Source: Chitinophagaceae bacterium
GTDB lineage: Bacteria; Bacteroidota; Bacteroidia; Chitinophagales; Chitinophagaceae
Direction of reading: 5' to 3'
Assembly: GCA_016710935.1 (NCBI GenBank)
Contig: JADJTY010000015.1
Location: forward strand, 1 to 64,000
DNA: 64,000 nucleotides
The position numbers and the translations under genes were made by a program. Positions within the stretch are counted from its first letter, which is position 1; each line of letters opens with the position of its first letter. Below are positions 1 to 9,141 of the stretch, one piece after another. Below the pieces are notes generated by a model that did not search any database, was not told the DNA's origin, and was given only the letters and a program-made list of their open reading frames with translations.

Positions 1-528
1 TGATGAAACGCATTTTTCATTAGCTCTAGCAGATACAACCGAAAACCGGATTGAGTATCCAGACTGGCCGAATTCCGTTTCTACCTTGGTTGAAATTAGA
101 GACTTTAACCACCAAGTTGCTGCCACCAAGTACAGATGCCTGCCCCATATTTCTTGCACCAATAATAACTGCGTTGGGTTCTTCTTCAACGCGAGCTATA
201 AATGCAAACTAAGGTCTTTGCAAAGTGCTGCCCGTCGAGATCCTGCTGATGCCATATTTGTAGCCTTTTTCAATTGCATGCCTGAATGCTGTACACTAGG
301 GCTGACCTTTTCCAACATTTGGCGTATAGTTGATGAACTGAACCACCAGAAATTGTTTTTCAATGTCGGCCCATATTATCAGTTGATCCGTCGTTTACTA
401 CTTAAATGTGATCGCTGTGTTGTGCTACATCTTCAATAACTTAGGAGGCAGGGTAGCTAAATTGTTAAAGTGGGAACAATAACACAGGCCTTTAACGTAT
501 CAACTTTCTCCTTCTGGGAATCGGTCAT
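1..528 (-). pseudogene. Family 2 glycosyltransferase (DPM1-like), frameshifted and cut by window start
   Basis: Reading the minus strand from an ATG at 528 and switching frames several times gives a coherent GT2 glycosyltransferase N-terminus. It contains the early strand 'ACVIVPT', the nucleotide-binding stretch 'VVNDGSTDN', 'VGKGQP', 'AIEKGYKYGIS', then 'EEEPNAVIIGARNMGQ' and, near the window edge, 'DTQSGFRLY'. These match the dolichol-phosphate-mannose-synthase-like GT2 family, which transfers a sugar from a nucleotide or lipid donor at the membrane. At least four indels interrupt about 175 codons, and the C-terminus lies outside the window. No plus-strand protein over this region is plausible. 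Consensus error or genuine decay are both possible; the family call is fairly secure, the substrate is unknown. Confidence 0.7.
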
Positions 529-609
529 TATTAATTCTATTTGTCATTAAGTGTAAATATTAGCCTAAACCGGGTAAAATTATAACAATAAGGGAATAAG
601 CAGCAAGGG

Positions 610-2316
610 CTATGCCAGTGCCCACCTTATTTTGATTGCGTTTTTCTTATCTGCCATTCGCTGGTGTATCCATTCGGGCCACTGGCTGCTGTCTTCGGCA
701 TCATAAATACGAAGCACCTGCGATTCGTCTTTTGAATCAGGTCCTCTTCCCGGCAACCAAGTATTTCCGCTGCTGTTTTTACACCGGAGTAACTGGCTCC
801 TGCCACACCGTGGCTCATAATACTGGCGCCACACATATGAAGGTTCTCAATTTCGGTTTTGGCTTTGTAAGAGAAAGGGCCGGTTTGCATAAACCCTTTT
901 TCTGTACCATAAACATTTCCTTTGTTGTATTAATATAATATTCGTTGGTGATGGGTGTGCCCACTTCCACGTGAACAATATTTTTATGTACGGCCGGTAA
1001 AATTCTTTTGAAAGTGTTCATTAGTTTTTCACTAAGCCTTTCTTTTATTTGCTGATACCTTTCGCTTGTTTCATCCGGGTTTGTATATAATGCTTTAAAA
1101 GCATCATAGTCAATAAAAGTAACCACTTCCAGTGTATGATGACGGCCATTAAAACTCAATGGGTCTTTTAATGAGGAACAACTGATGAAGAGCGAATCAA
1201 ATTCATCTGTTTCCAGTATTGATACCCTGGTAGAGCCCTCATAAATTGCATCCAGGTCTTTATCCGGCATAAACCAGATATTACCAGAGTCAATACCGGC
1301 CTCACGTACATCCATATCAACGGAAATGAAAAACATGAGTGATGTTACTGAGTAACGGGTGGCTTCCAGTTTTTTTAACAGTTTTGCACTCAGGTTCTGG
1401 TGGCCAACCATTTTATAAGTTGCAGCCGGATCGGCATTGGATATAACCCGTTTTGCTTTTATTATCTCACCGTTCTGCAATTCAACCCCCATAACTTTTC
1501 TACCTGTTCCCGGGGATTTGTTTTCTTCTTCCTGCAGCAATATTTTTTTAACCCCTACACCGGTTTTTATTTCCCCACCTGCCTTTTTATGGCATTTGTC
1601 ATGGCTTTTACAATAGCCGCACCCCCACCCATTGGGTAAAAGCCTCCGTTAAAATAATGATCCATCAATGCACAATGAAAAGGAAAACTTGCTTTGGAAG
1701 GAGGCAGGCCATGATCGCCGCATTGTATATTGAGTACAGATTTTAGCAATGGATCCTTTATATGCCAGCCAATCACCCGTTTTAACCTGAACAAACCGTA
1801 TTTACCCAAATGCCGGGTGCGGTAAGCAATGGTAATGTTATCCCAAAAGCCATTCATCTTGGGTATCAGGAATAACTCCTTACTTACTGTTTTAACAAGT
1901 TGAAGATATTTTTTATACCCTTTTTTTCTTTCGAAATCTTTCAGATAATGAATGGATTAAATTGTCGATCCCGCAGGCATATCAATCCGCTCATCACCAA
2001 TCCAGCAATGTTCGTAGGCATCTTTGTTCATCCTGAAAAAGACCAGTTCGTTAGCAATCCCCAATCCCTTCGTATAAGTTACAGGTAGATTCGCCTTTTA
2101 TCCATGCCTCCGATGTAATGTACACCGGGACTGTACCGGTGACCATCAATATAAAAACTATGGCACCAGCCACCCGGTACATAATGTTGTTCAATTACAG
2201 CCACTTTTTGGCCTGCACGGGCCAGGCAAAGCGCTGCAGATAAGCCGCCGGCACCAGAGCCAATTATAATGGTATCAAATTCTTTCCATACTAAATATTG
2301 CTGCTCAAGTTAACGC
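610..2316 (-). pseudogene. Phytoene desaturase/carotenoid isomerase-like FAD oxidoreductase, multiply frameshifted
   Basis: The minus strand encodes, across several frames, one COG1233-type NAD(P)/FAD-dependent oxidoreductase. It begins with a dinucleotide-binding loop (FDTIIIGSGAGGLSAA, followed by the acidic strand end VIEQHYVPGG). It continues through 'YPMGGGAAIVKAM' and 'KRVISNADPAATY' and ends with the family C-terminal FAD-contact segment 'NLHMCGASIMSHGVAGAS'. Total length, about 560 codons, is slightly longer than carotenoid desaturases (about 490-510). In-frame pieces cover 815-1540 and 1567-1857; the rest is recoverable only by changing frame (breaks near 900, 1550, 1900, 2000 and 2090). 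No clean start codon remains near 2316. The family usually desaturates or isomerises carotenoids or related polyenes; the substrate is not predictable. The next gene is divergent. Confidence 0.75.
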
Positions 2317-2570
2317 TTTTAACAAAGTAAATTAAAAATGGTTGCTGCCTCAATATTTTTTTATAGCTATATAGCTTTCAATCATTAACATATGATGTAA
2401 ACACCATTGCTTCAATACAACTGTTCCAAAAGTTTTAAACAAAAAAACACTGTGGCATGATTTTGGATTTTCATGTTTCAGTCCTTCGGAAATGGAAAAT
2501 AAAAACCAAATTTTTTAAACTTTAAAATCTCATTACTTTTTTTGAAACAAATTTCCCAACACCCCCCCCC

Positions 2571-3508
2571 GTTCAGGTAACAAAAATTAAAACCAATAAA
2601 AATGTTATTATTGGAGTTTTAGCCGCCGGCCTTATAGCCGTATCAGGTTATTTAATTTATGCTAAAAGCGACAGTTCAAAAACCATTCAGCAACAGGAAA
2701 CCACCATTGCAAAAGTAACTGATGAAAAAAGCAATGTGCAGGCAAATTTTGATGCCTCGCTTGCCAGGCTGGATTCTATGAGTACTGTACATACCGGCAT
2801 GGAAAGTATGTTAACTGAAAAGAACAATGAAATTGCCAAGGTAAAAGCGGAGATCCGCAGCATTTTAAATAAAAAGAATGCTACTGCTGCAGAACTGGGC
2901 AGGGCAAAAACATTGATTGCTTCTTTAAATGAAAAGATCACTTCCATGGAAGCCGATATTGCTCAACTTAAACAGGATAATCAGCTGCTTACAAACGATA
3001 ATGTTGTTTTAAAGCAGGAAAAAGAAACCTTTAACAAAGGATCTGGTTGCAACTACCGAAGTGAAGCAATCACTTGAAAAGAAAGTAGAAATTGCATCTA
3101 CCTTAAATGCAAGCAATATTGTAATTACACCAATCAATATAAAAAAATAATGGTAAAGAAAAAGTATCAACTACAGCGAAGCGTGTAGATAAGTTTGTAG
3201 TAAGTTTTGATGTTGATAACAGGATTATTCAGTCTGGCACAACAGATGTATATGTAGTGGTGTTAGGGCCCGACGGGAAACCTGTTAACACCGGTTCTGA
3301 AACCTTTACTACCCGTGAAGAAGTAGCTATGCCCTTTACAGCTAAAATGCCGGTTGACCTGGAAACTGCAAAAAAGAAGAATGTTGAGTTTGCTTTTGTA
3401 CCCGGAACTGATTTTATTCAAGGTGCCTATACCGTACAGATTTACCAGAATGGTTTTTTAATCGGACAGGGAACCCGTGAATTAAAAAAAGGTGGTTTAT
3501 TCAGTTAA
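2571..3508 (+). pseudogene. Membrane-anchored coiled-coil protein of unknown function, frameshifted
   Basis: Reconstruction gives one N-terminal transmembrane helix (VIIGVLAAGLIAVSGYLIY), then about 120 residues of heptad-rich coiled coil, then a globular C-terminal domain containing 'DKFVVSFDVDNRI', 'VVVLGPDGKPV' and the end 'GTRELKKGGLFS'. Frames change near 3040 and 3150, and no start codon is seen upstream of the helix. A run of nine C's at 2562-2570 immediately precedes the readable frame, a likely indel site. I recognise the architecture as common among uncharacterised Bacteroidota envelope proteins but no function is known to me. A strong terminator follows, so this is the last gene of its transcript. 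Confidence 0.6.
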
Positions 3509-3558
3509 TCAAATCTGATTAGAAATATATAATTACAGTTAACTGTAATTCTAAAAGA

Positions 3559-3597
3559 AGCTATTTGAATGTAAAAATTCAGATAGCTTTTTTTTTT
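3559..3597 (+). terminator. Rho-independent terminator after the coiled-coil gene
   Basis: AGCTATTTGAAT (3559-3570) pairs with ATTCAGATAGCT (3577-3588) with one wobble pair and a 6-nt loop, followed by about ten T's (3588-3597). A separate perfect palindrome lies just upstream at about 3530-3551. Confidence 0.85.
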
Positions 3598-3672
3598 AGA
3601 AAACATAAGATTTCAAATGATCAATATCAGACATTCTAAAAGCTATATTTATTACATTTGCAGTTTTAGATT

Positions 3673-4835
3673 ATGAAGAGAGATATCAAAACTGTTGCCA
3701 TTATTGGCGGAGGCCCATCGGGCTGTTCTTTAGCCACATTATTAAAAAGAAAAGGATATACGGTCGGCGTTTTTCACCTGGAAAAAAGGCCCGAAATCAT
3801 TGTGGGCGAATCGCTGGTACCGGCCATCATACCTTATTTACGCAAATTGGGCGTAGAAGATGAAGTAAAAACTTACAGCACCTACAAGCCCGGCGCCTCT
3901 GTTTGGGTTAATAAGGATGAAGAAGCTACATCGCCCTTTAGTTTTGGCGGGGGGGGCTTACCTCCTTATGCATATAATGTACCCCGTGTTAAATTTGATA
4001 AAACCATTTTGAACTGGCGGTGAAGGGAAGGGGTCACTTTTTTCAGCCATGCTGCCAAACTGGAACAGGTTGGTAATACAGATGAACTTAAATTAAGTGA
4101 TGATACCCTGGTTGCCATTAATGATTTTTTAACGGGCAACCAGATCTGATCGTGGATGCCAGCGGGCGCTCACGTACTATTTCCCGCCTGCTTGATATTC
4201 CTACAAAAGAAGGAGAAAGAAAAGACATAGCCTTTTTGCCCACCTGAGCGGTGCAGAAAAAATTGAACCTTTATAATATACACCTGCATCGCCTGGAAAA
4301 AGGTTGGAACTGGAGAATTCCTTTACCAGACCGTATCTCGGTAGGGGTAGTTATTGATCCAAAGCATTTAAAAGAATTTGGCGATACTAAAGAAGAGCAG
4401 TATGATAATTTCCTTAAGTCGGATGAAACGCTCAGGAAATTTACTGCCAATGCCAAACGAGAAACAGTTGTGGCCCAGTACAATAATTACCAGCTTATCT
4501 CACAAAAATGTATCAGTATGGGTACAGATGCTGCCTTTAAAAAATACCAGAAAGAGCAGTTATACGAATTAGCCATCTGGCAAAAACTGGTTGACACCTG
4601 GTACAGTGGTGGTCTTTTTACCCTGTTTAAAGTGGGGCAAGACAGGATGGATACCGCTTTTGGCCGTTTTATTGGCCCACATATGCAAAGGCATTTAACA
4701 CGTATCTTTTCAGGAGAAGCAGTATATAAAAGCTATAGCCGCCGGTTCTTAAACTTTGTTTTTGGCCCTATGTTATCCCTGATGAAGCTGGGTCGCCTGC
4801 ATAACCGCAAAACCAGCGATTTAGCTATAAAATAA
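3673..4835 (+). pseudogene. Tryptophan-halogenase-like FAD-dependent oxidoreductase, frameshifted with internal deletion
   Basis: The N-terminal 116 codons are intact. They carry a GG-type dinucleotide-binding motif (VAIIGGGPSGCSLA) and the 'GESLVP' segment typical of flavin-dependent halogenases and related geranylgeranyl-reductase-like oxidoreductases. Frames then shift near 4020, 4140 and 4245 before a long C-terminal block (4251-4835) containing 'GWNWRIPLPDRISVGVV' and 'YNNYQLIS'. Where relatives have the second FAD-contacting segment (usually GDAAxFxDPxxSxGV), this sequence jumps from 'GTDAAF' directly to 'KKYQKEQL', so about 50 residues appear deleted (inference). A TACATTTG element at 3653-3660 fits a Bacteroidota -7 box 12 nt before the ATG. 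Function of the intact ancestor would be flavin-dependent oxidation or halogenation; the present copy is probably inactive if the sequence is correct. Confidence 0.65.
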
Positions 4836-5130
4836 GCCGTAAGGCCTACATCTGGTCTGCTAGATTAACTAAGAAACCTGGCCGTTGTTTATACATAATA
4901 TATAGCCGTAATAGCAGCTATGTAGCCATCAAATTGCTTAATCCTCATTCCTTCTTTCCGATATTTACCTGGCTTAATCCTGGGAACGCCTTCTCATAAT
5001 TCCATTTATCCTTGATTTTTGCCGTTCATCAAAATGGCTTATTTATCATTTCCCAGCATCTATTTTTTTAATAAGCAATACCAGTAAGGATTTAAAAGAA
5101 TTTTTAACTAATAATAACTGCATATTACTA

Positions 5131-5181
5131 AAACATACTTAGTACTTTGTTTTGCATAGTACTAAAATGTTTCTATCTTTG
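5131..5181 (+). promoter_or_regulatory. Bacteroidota promoter overlapped by an operator-like dyad
   Basis: TTTG at 5151-5154 and TATCTTTG at 5174-5181 are separated by exactly 19 nt, matching the Bacteroidota -33/-7 consensus (TTTG, TANNTTTG). An imperfect inverted repeat, AAACATACTTAGTACT (5131-5146) and AGTACTAAAATGTTT (5158-5172), flanks the -33 box and would place a bound repressor directly on it. The promoter serves the small ORF starting at 5259. The rest of 4836-5130 shows no gene. Confidence 0.6.
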
Positions 5182-5258
5182 TGTTATCAAAGTAAGCGAA
5201 GCAACAAAAAGCCGAAATTTTAAAAAACATAATTAAAAACATAATTAAATTAAAAGTC

Positions 5259-5438
5259 ATGAAAAAGCAAACAACAAATCAATTCTCTCCAATCAGTAAA
5301 GAACATACTGAAAAATTAACCACTGTAGTAAACGAAACCATTGCTCTTGGACAGGTTAGATCTTTCAGTGCAGCTGATCTGTGGAATATTCAACGCAGAG
5401 GAAGAACTATGATGAGCAGAAGGAATTATTTTGCATAA
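5259..5438 (+). CDS. Small conserved-type basic protein, 59 aa, unknown function
   Basis: ATG at 5259 opens a 60-codon frame ending at 5438. The polar N-terminal half is followed by 'FSAADLWNIQRRGRTMMSRR', a basic, Arg-rich tail. From memory, short proteins ending in a 'LWNIQRxx(R/K)' motif recur in Chitinophagaceae genomes, but I know of no function. It has its own strong promoter, a leader of about 75 nt and a terminator 55 nt after the stop, which supports a real, independently expressed gene. The basic tail could bind nucleic acid (inference only). Confidence 0.65.
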   Translation: MKKQTTNQFSPISKEHTEKLTTVVNETIALGQVRSFSAADLWNIQRRGRTMMSRRNYFA

Positions 5439-5492
5439 GACCAGTAAGTATAGCCAATTCTGAAATGGTTTTTAGCTCAACATTCCACACAA

Positions 5493-5522
5493 AGCCCCGA
5501 AATATTATCAGGGCTTTTTTTA
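5493..5522 (+). terminator. Rho-independent terminator after the 59-aa gene
   Basis: AGCCC (5493-5497) pairs with GGGCT (5511-5515) around a 13-nt loop, followed by a run of seven T's. Confidence 0.75.
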
Positions 5523-5614
5523 TTTCGGGAAGTACGCAAAAAAATACTATCAATTAATTGGCTTTTATTTTTTTGTAAAAGGTAAAAAGCCCTATTTTTG
5601 CTGCCCGTTAAGGG

Positions 5615-5733
5615 TACACTCCTCCCTAGCCGTAGTTTTTCACTGCGACGAAGGAGCAGTAGAAAAACAAGGTCCCGATGAGGAACGATATCGGGATAGG
5701 TTGGTAGGAATAAAATATACACTCCTCCCTAGC
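5615..5733 (+). repeat. Duplicated tRNA leader/5' end (16-bp direct repeat) around a hairpin-rich insert
   Basis: TACACTCCTCCCTAGC occurs at 5615-5630 and again at 5718-5733, where it forms the 5' end of tRNA-Asn. The ~87 bp between carry two hairpins: GTTTTTCACTGC with GCAGTAGAAAAAC, and TCCCGAT with ATCGGGA. A TATTTTTG box at about 5592-5599 lies just before the first copy, so the insert separates the probable tRNA promoter from the mature tRNA. It resembles a REP-like insertion or local duplication. Confidence 0.55.
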
Positions 5734-5796
5734 TCAGTTGGTTAGAGCATCTGACTGTTAATCAGAGGGTCGCTGGTTCAAGTCCAGCGGGGGGGA
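5723..5796 (+). tRNA. tRNA-Asn (anticodon GTT)
   Basis: The cloverleaf is complete: acceptor TCCTCCC pairing with the G run at 5789-5795, D-stem GCTC/GAGC, anticodon stem TCTGA/TCAGA with loop CTGTTAA (anticodon GTT), and T-stem GCTGG/CCAGC with TTCAAGT loop. The acceptor 3' strand is a run of seven G's, one or two more than the copy at the far end of the island, probably a homopolymer length error. No CCA is encoded. It is the integration target of the 22-kb element that follows; the integration regenerates the 3' end of the tRNA. Confidence 0.93.
5768..5793 (+). repeat. attL core: tRNA-Asn 3' end, 26-bp direct repeat with 27753-27778
   Basis: The 26 bases starting GGTCGCTGG and ending AGCGGGGG are repeated exactly at 27753-27778 in the same orientation. 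The segment lies wholly inside the T-arm and acceptor of tRNA-Asn, the usual target of tyrosine recombinases, and the integrase gene follows 170 bp downstream. Confidence 0.85.
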
Positions 5797-5812
5797 GCGA
5801 AAACAGAAAATT

Positions 5813-5847
5813 AAGCTTCATAAGTCATTGATTTATGGAGCTTTTTT
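5813..5847 (+). terminator. Terminator immediately after tRNA-Asn, supplied by the island
   Basis: AAGCTTCATAA (5813-5823) pairs with TTATGGAGCTT (5833-5843) apart from one G-T pair, followed by T's. Because it lies inside attL, the element itself terminates the tRNA transcript; the likely original chromosomal terminator is now beyond attR at 27796-27830. Confidence 0.75.
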
Positions 5848-5864
5848 CATTTAATCCTTTCAAA

Positions 5865-5889
5865 AGTGGTGGCATAACTGGTGGCATAG
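5865..5889 (+). repeat. Left arm-type integrase site (paired GTGGTGGCA-like repeats)
   Basis: Two copies of a (G/C)TGGTGGCATA motif lie about 13 bp apart, 70 bp inside attL. A related pair in the same orientation sits about 65 bp inside attR. The symmetrical position argues for integrase or excision-factor binding. Confidence 0.55.
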
Positions 5890-5966
5890 ATTATAAAATA
5901 TGCTTTCCGTGTTAATGTCATTCTACACCATAAACCGCCTATTTCTTCACTTCAAAACGAAAAGAA

Positions 5967-7157
5967 ATGGCAAACAAAATCAAAGTGACTTTTTGGTTGC
6001 GTCGCACAAAAGTCAACAAGAATGGATTAGTACCCTTAATGCTCAGATTAAGCTTTCAAAGTAAAAAAGTTGACAAAGCAACCGGATATTATATTGATCC
6101 TGGCCAATGGAATCTAACCAAGCAAAGTTTAAAGGGCAATAAAGACCAGACCAGGCAGATCAACGAGTGGATCAATGAATCTTTGGTTAAGATATCCGAC
6201 CTGTATAGAGAAGAGCTAAAGAAAGGCAACAGCATTCATCTACACTCTATCATCAACCAGTTATTTGCAAAACCTTTTGAAGAGCCTTCATTATTAAAAA
6301 TGATTGAGGAGTATAATGAACAACTCCGTGTTCGTGTAAATAAAGATTTTGCATACTCTACTTATGAAAAGTATGTTTTTACCTATGATAAAGTGAAAGC
6401 CTTTATAAGAGGTTCATTAAAAAAGCAAGATATACTCATAAGAGATGTTACTACTAAATTCATCATAGATTTTGATCATTATCTCCGAGTTCATGATAAC
6501 AATCAACATAATACTGCGGTAAAGTATTGTATCAATCTTAAACGAATTCTTAATGTAGCTGTTTTAAAGGGAGTGTTGGAAAAAAGTCCATTTAATATTC
6601 ATAAGACAGTATATAAAGACACCGTGCAGATCTATCTCGATGAACGTGAAGTAACAGCGATTGAAAATGTTAAGTTGGTAAGATTACCACATTTACTGGC
6701 AAGAGATTTATTTCTGTTTCAATGTTCTACGGGATTAGCATACACTGATATGGTAAAGCTATCCATCGAGGATATTTCTACAGATGTAATGGGCAGAAAA
6801 TGGATAATTAAACCCAGACAGAAGTCTGGTATAATAAGCACAATACCCCTTCTCCCTAAAGCAATAGAACTAATTAATAAACACAACCAGAATGATAAAA
6901 AACAGTCTTGTTTGTTTCCAAGCTACAGTATACAAAAGTATAATCAATATATAGCTGAGATTGGAGCATTAGCTGGCATTCATAAAAAATTGAGCTCTCA
7001 TGTAGGTAGGAGAACTTTTGGAAATATCGCATTAGCGAGAGGGCTTTCACTGAATGTTATTTCAAAAATTCTTGGACACAGTAATACATTAATCACGCAG
7101 CGCATTTACGCAATAACAACGCAAAAAATTATCACTAATGAAATAGAAAAGTGGTAA
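5967..7157 (+). CDS. Tyrosine recombinase / integrase, 396 aa
   Basis: It catalyses site-specific integration and excision of the island at tRNA-Asn. The N-terminal ~100 residues form an arm-binding region, about 105-205 a SAM-like core-binding domain, and 220-396 the catalytic domain. Visible catalytic residues are Lys286 (RQKSG), His345 and Arg348 (SHVGRR), His371 (LGHSN) and the nucleophile Tyr381 (RIYA). The position of the first catalytic Arg is Ala258 (STGLAYTD instead of TGLRxxD). This substitution type is known in Bacteroidota element integrases such as IntDOT, so it does not imply inactivity. It is the first gene inside the element, transcribed away from attL. The frame is complete, unlike many neighbours. 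Confidence 0.92.
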   Translation: MANKIKVTFWLRRTKVNKNGLVPLMLRLSFQSKKVDKATGYYIDPGQWNLTKQSLKGNKDQTRQINEWINESLVKISDLYREELKKGNSIHLHSIINQLFAKPFEEPSLLKMIEEYNEQLRVRVNKDFAYSTYEKYVFTYDKVKAFIRGSLKKQDILIRDVTTKFIIDFDHYLRVHDNNQHNTAVKYCINLKRILNVAVLKGVLEKSPFNIHKTVYKDTVQIYLDEREVTAIENVKLVRLPHLLARDLFLFQCSTGLAYTDMVKLSIEDISTDVMGRKWIIKPRQKSGIISTIPLLPKAIELINKHNQNDKKQSCLFPSYSIQKYNQYIAEIGALAGIHKKLSSHVGRRTFGNIALARGLSLNVISKILGHSNTLITQRIYAITTQKIITNEIEKW

Positions 7158-7343
7158 TACTAAATAAAATATTTTTCTAAAAAAAAGTATTAAATTATTT
7201 GATTATGTGAGAAATTTGTTTTACCTTCGCACAACTTCCAAGTACATACATGGTATGTGCTAAATGTGCAAATCTTTACGTGCAAGCCACGCTGTGAATT
7301 CTTCAATTGAAATTTTAAATGTGTAGTTCATGTGTTTAATATT

Positions 7344-7879
7344 ATGAACAATTGGAAAAAATTTATGGAGACCTATAAAAAGGTTATGAAGGGTATTATG
7401 AAGTAAGTAATTCGGGTGAAATAAAGAGCCTGGAAAGAACAGTTATAGTGTCGGGTCGATCAAGAAAATTGAAAGAGAAGATACTAAAACCTAAGATTAA
7501 TAACGACGGTTATGTTCATATCCAATTCTCCAGAAATGCCTGCCATAGCACATTTACGGTTCACAGGCTTGTTGCAGAAGCCTTTATTGAAATACCAGAT
7601 GATAAAGTTTTTGTGAATCATATTAATGGAAATAAGCTTGACAATAATGTGCAAAATTTGGAATGGGTAACAAGATCGGAGAATATGAAGCACGCCTTTA
7701 AGTTAGGGCTATGTAGTAAAAGAAATAGAAGAGTTAGGATCTTAGACAAGTGTAGGGGTGCTAAATATAATTCGATAAAAGAAGCAGCAACTATTAATGG
7801 CATTAAATTCCACATCTTAAGAAAGTATTTACATGGCGTTAGAGCAAATAAAATCTGTTTGCAAATAAATGAAGACTAA
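7344..7879 (+). pseudogene. NUMOD4/HNH homing-type endonuclease, N-terminus frameshifted
   Basis: The main frame (from about 7385) encodes the end of a NUMOD4 module (GYEGYYEVSNSGEIKSLERT), then an HNH nuclease core 'HRLVAEAFIEIP', 'VNHINGNKLDNNVQNLEWVT', 'SENMKHAF', and a C-terminal helix-turn-helix-like tail. The expected start, ATG at 7344 (MNNWKK), is in another frame; one indel in the A-run near 7360 plus a stop separates the two. HNH proteins of this type are free-standing homing endonucleases of phages and mobile elements that cut DNA and spread themselves. If the break is real, only an N-terminally truncated protein could be made, for example from GTG 7448. Confidence 0.75.
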
Positions 7880-7987
7880 AAATGAAAAATTTACTGTTCT
7901 GAATATTGAAGACTAAAATGAAATAAATGTGAATTACCTGTTGTAATAGAAGATTTGTTTTAGAAAATGTTTAAGAACAATTAATTT

Positions 7988-9049
7988 ATGGATTTAGTTA
8001 AAAACGAGTTGGCAGTAGACCAACAAATTCAAACAGAGTTGCAAAATAAAAGCTGCACAGAAAGCCTAAGAGATATGATCATTAGGGTTGAATCAGAACC
8101 TAAAAGAAAAATGATATACTCAGGCATTAAAGAAAATTCAGTTGGCTTTGTTTTTGGGCCAGCTAAATCTGGAAAAACAATTTTATGTGAAAATCTTGGG
8201 TTTAGTATAGCTGCTGGATTAGATAGTTACTTAGGAAGGCCTATCGAAATTGAAAACAGAAAAGTACTGTTTATTTCTTTGGAAGAGTTTTATCCAGATA
8301 GAACTGAAAGAAATGAAAAACAGACCAATAAACTGGTAGAAGAAATGGGGTTTGAATGGATAAACAATTACAGAGTTGTAAATGAAAATATGCCGAGATA
8401 TATTTCTCTGGTTGAAGATAGGGAGATGTTACATACAATTTTTCAAGAAGAAAAGCCTGGTACTGTTTTTATCGATTCTCTGAGCCGTTTATATTCTGGT
8501 AGTATTGAAGATAGTGCTACTGCTAAAGAGTTAATGAGAAAACTCCGAGAATTGGCAAATTCTACAAAAACCACGATCGTGATTATACACCATACTCCAA
8601 AGATGCATGATTCAACCCCGCTTACAATAGCTTCACTCGCTGGAAGCCGGATGATTGGTCAAGAAGCTGACTTCGCAATTGGAATAAATAAGACTATGAA
8701 TAATACACGTTATCTTAAAGATGTAGCTTTCAGATATGCATCCGACAATAAAGAAACGGTTGATGTGATAAAATTAACAGACGAGCTATGGTTTGAAAAA
8801 ATAGAAGAGGTTCAGGAGGGTAAGCTTCTTGCTTGTTCTGATGGCAGACGAAATGATGCGAATAGAAATAGAGTTTTAGATTTTATCATTAGCAAAAGTG
8901 AAATCAACAATGGAATAGTGAAAACGAGTGACATTAATGAAGGTATTGATGGAATTTCTAAACAAGCAATTGCTGAAATCTTAAAAAGTCTGGCAACTGA
9001 TGGAAAAATCAATAAGGTTTTTCATGGTGAATATAAGGCTGTGTTATAA
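7988..9049 (+). CDS. RepA-like AAA (AAA_25) ATPase, 353 aa
   Basis: A RecA-fold ATPase of the type found in plasmid RepA helicases and Bacteroidota mobile elements. Walker A is GPAKSGKT (57-64). A second acidic strand is 'LFISLEEFY' (about 95-102), Walker B is 'FIDS' (161-164), and a sensor-like 'IIHHTP' lies at about 199-204. The C-terminal ~70 residues look like a winged helix (KTSDINEGIDGISKQAIAEI). Role: probable replication initiation or helicase function for the excised element, acting with the SSB encoded 750 bp downstream. The gene is intact and ends in a clear terminator. A different DNA-transaction role cannot be excluded. Confidence 0.85.
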   Translation: MDLVKNELAVDQQIQTELQNKSCTESLRDMIIRVESEPKRKMIYSGIKENSVGFVFGPAKSGKTILCENLGFSIAAGLDSYLGRPIEIENRKVLFISLEEFYPDRTERNEKQTNKLVEEMGFEWINNYRVVNENMPRYISLVEDREMLHTIFQEEKPGTVFIDSLSRLYSGSIEDSATAKELMRKLRELANSTKTTIVIIHHTPKMHDSTPLTIASLAGSRMIGQEADFAIGINKTMNNTRYLKDVAFRYASDNKETVDVIKLTDELWFEKIEEVQEGKLLACSDGRRNDANRNRVLDFIISKSEINNGIVKTSDINEGIDGISKQAIAEILKSLATDGKINKVFHGEYKAVL

Positions 9050-9070
9050 TTGAATGTTTTGATTTTATAA

Positions 9071-9097
9071 GGGATAGGCTTAGGCTTATCCCTTTTT
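9071..9097 (+). terminator. Rho-independent terminator after the AAA ATPase gene
   Basis: GGGATAGG (9071-9078) pairs with CTTATCCC (9085-9092) with one mismatch, loop of 6, then TTTTT. Confidence 0.8.
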
Positions 9098-9141
9098 GTT
9101 TTATCAAAAGTAAACTCAAGTCACATACCCTTCAAAAAAGG

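Noticed and set aside
86..439. Plus-strand 117-aa frame near the window start
   Set aside because: It is antisense to a recognisable GT2 glycosyltransferase; the translation has no protein-like pattern.
5967..7157. Integron integrase
   Set aside because: The only recombinase is an ordinary Bacteroidota element integrase, with no sign of the IntI-specific insert, so the cassette-like sites lack an obvious IntI here.
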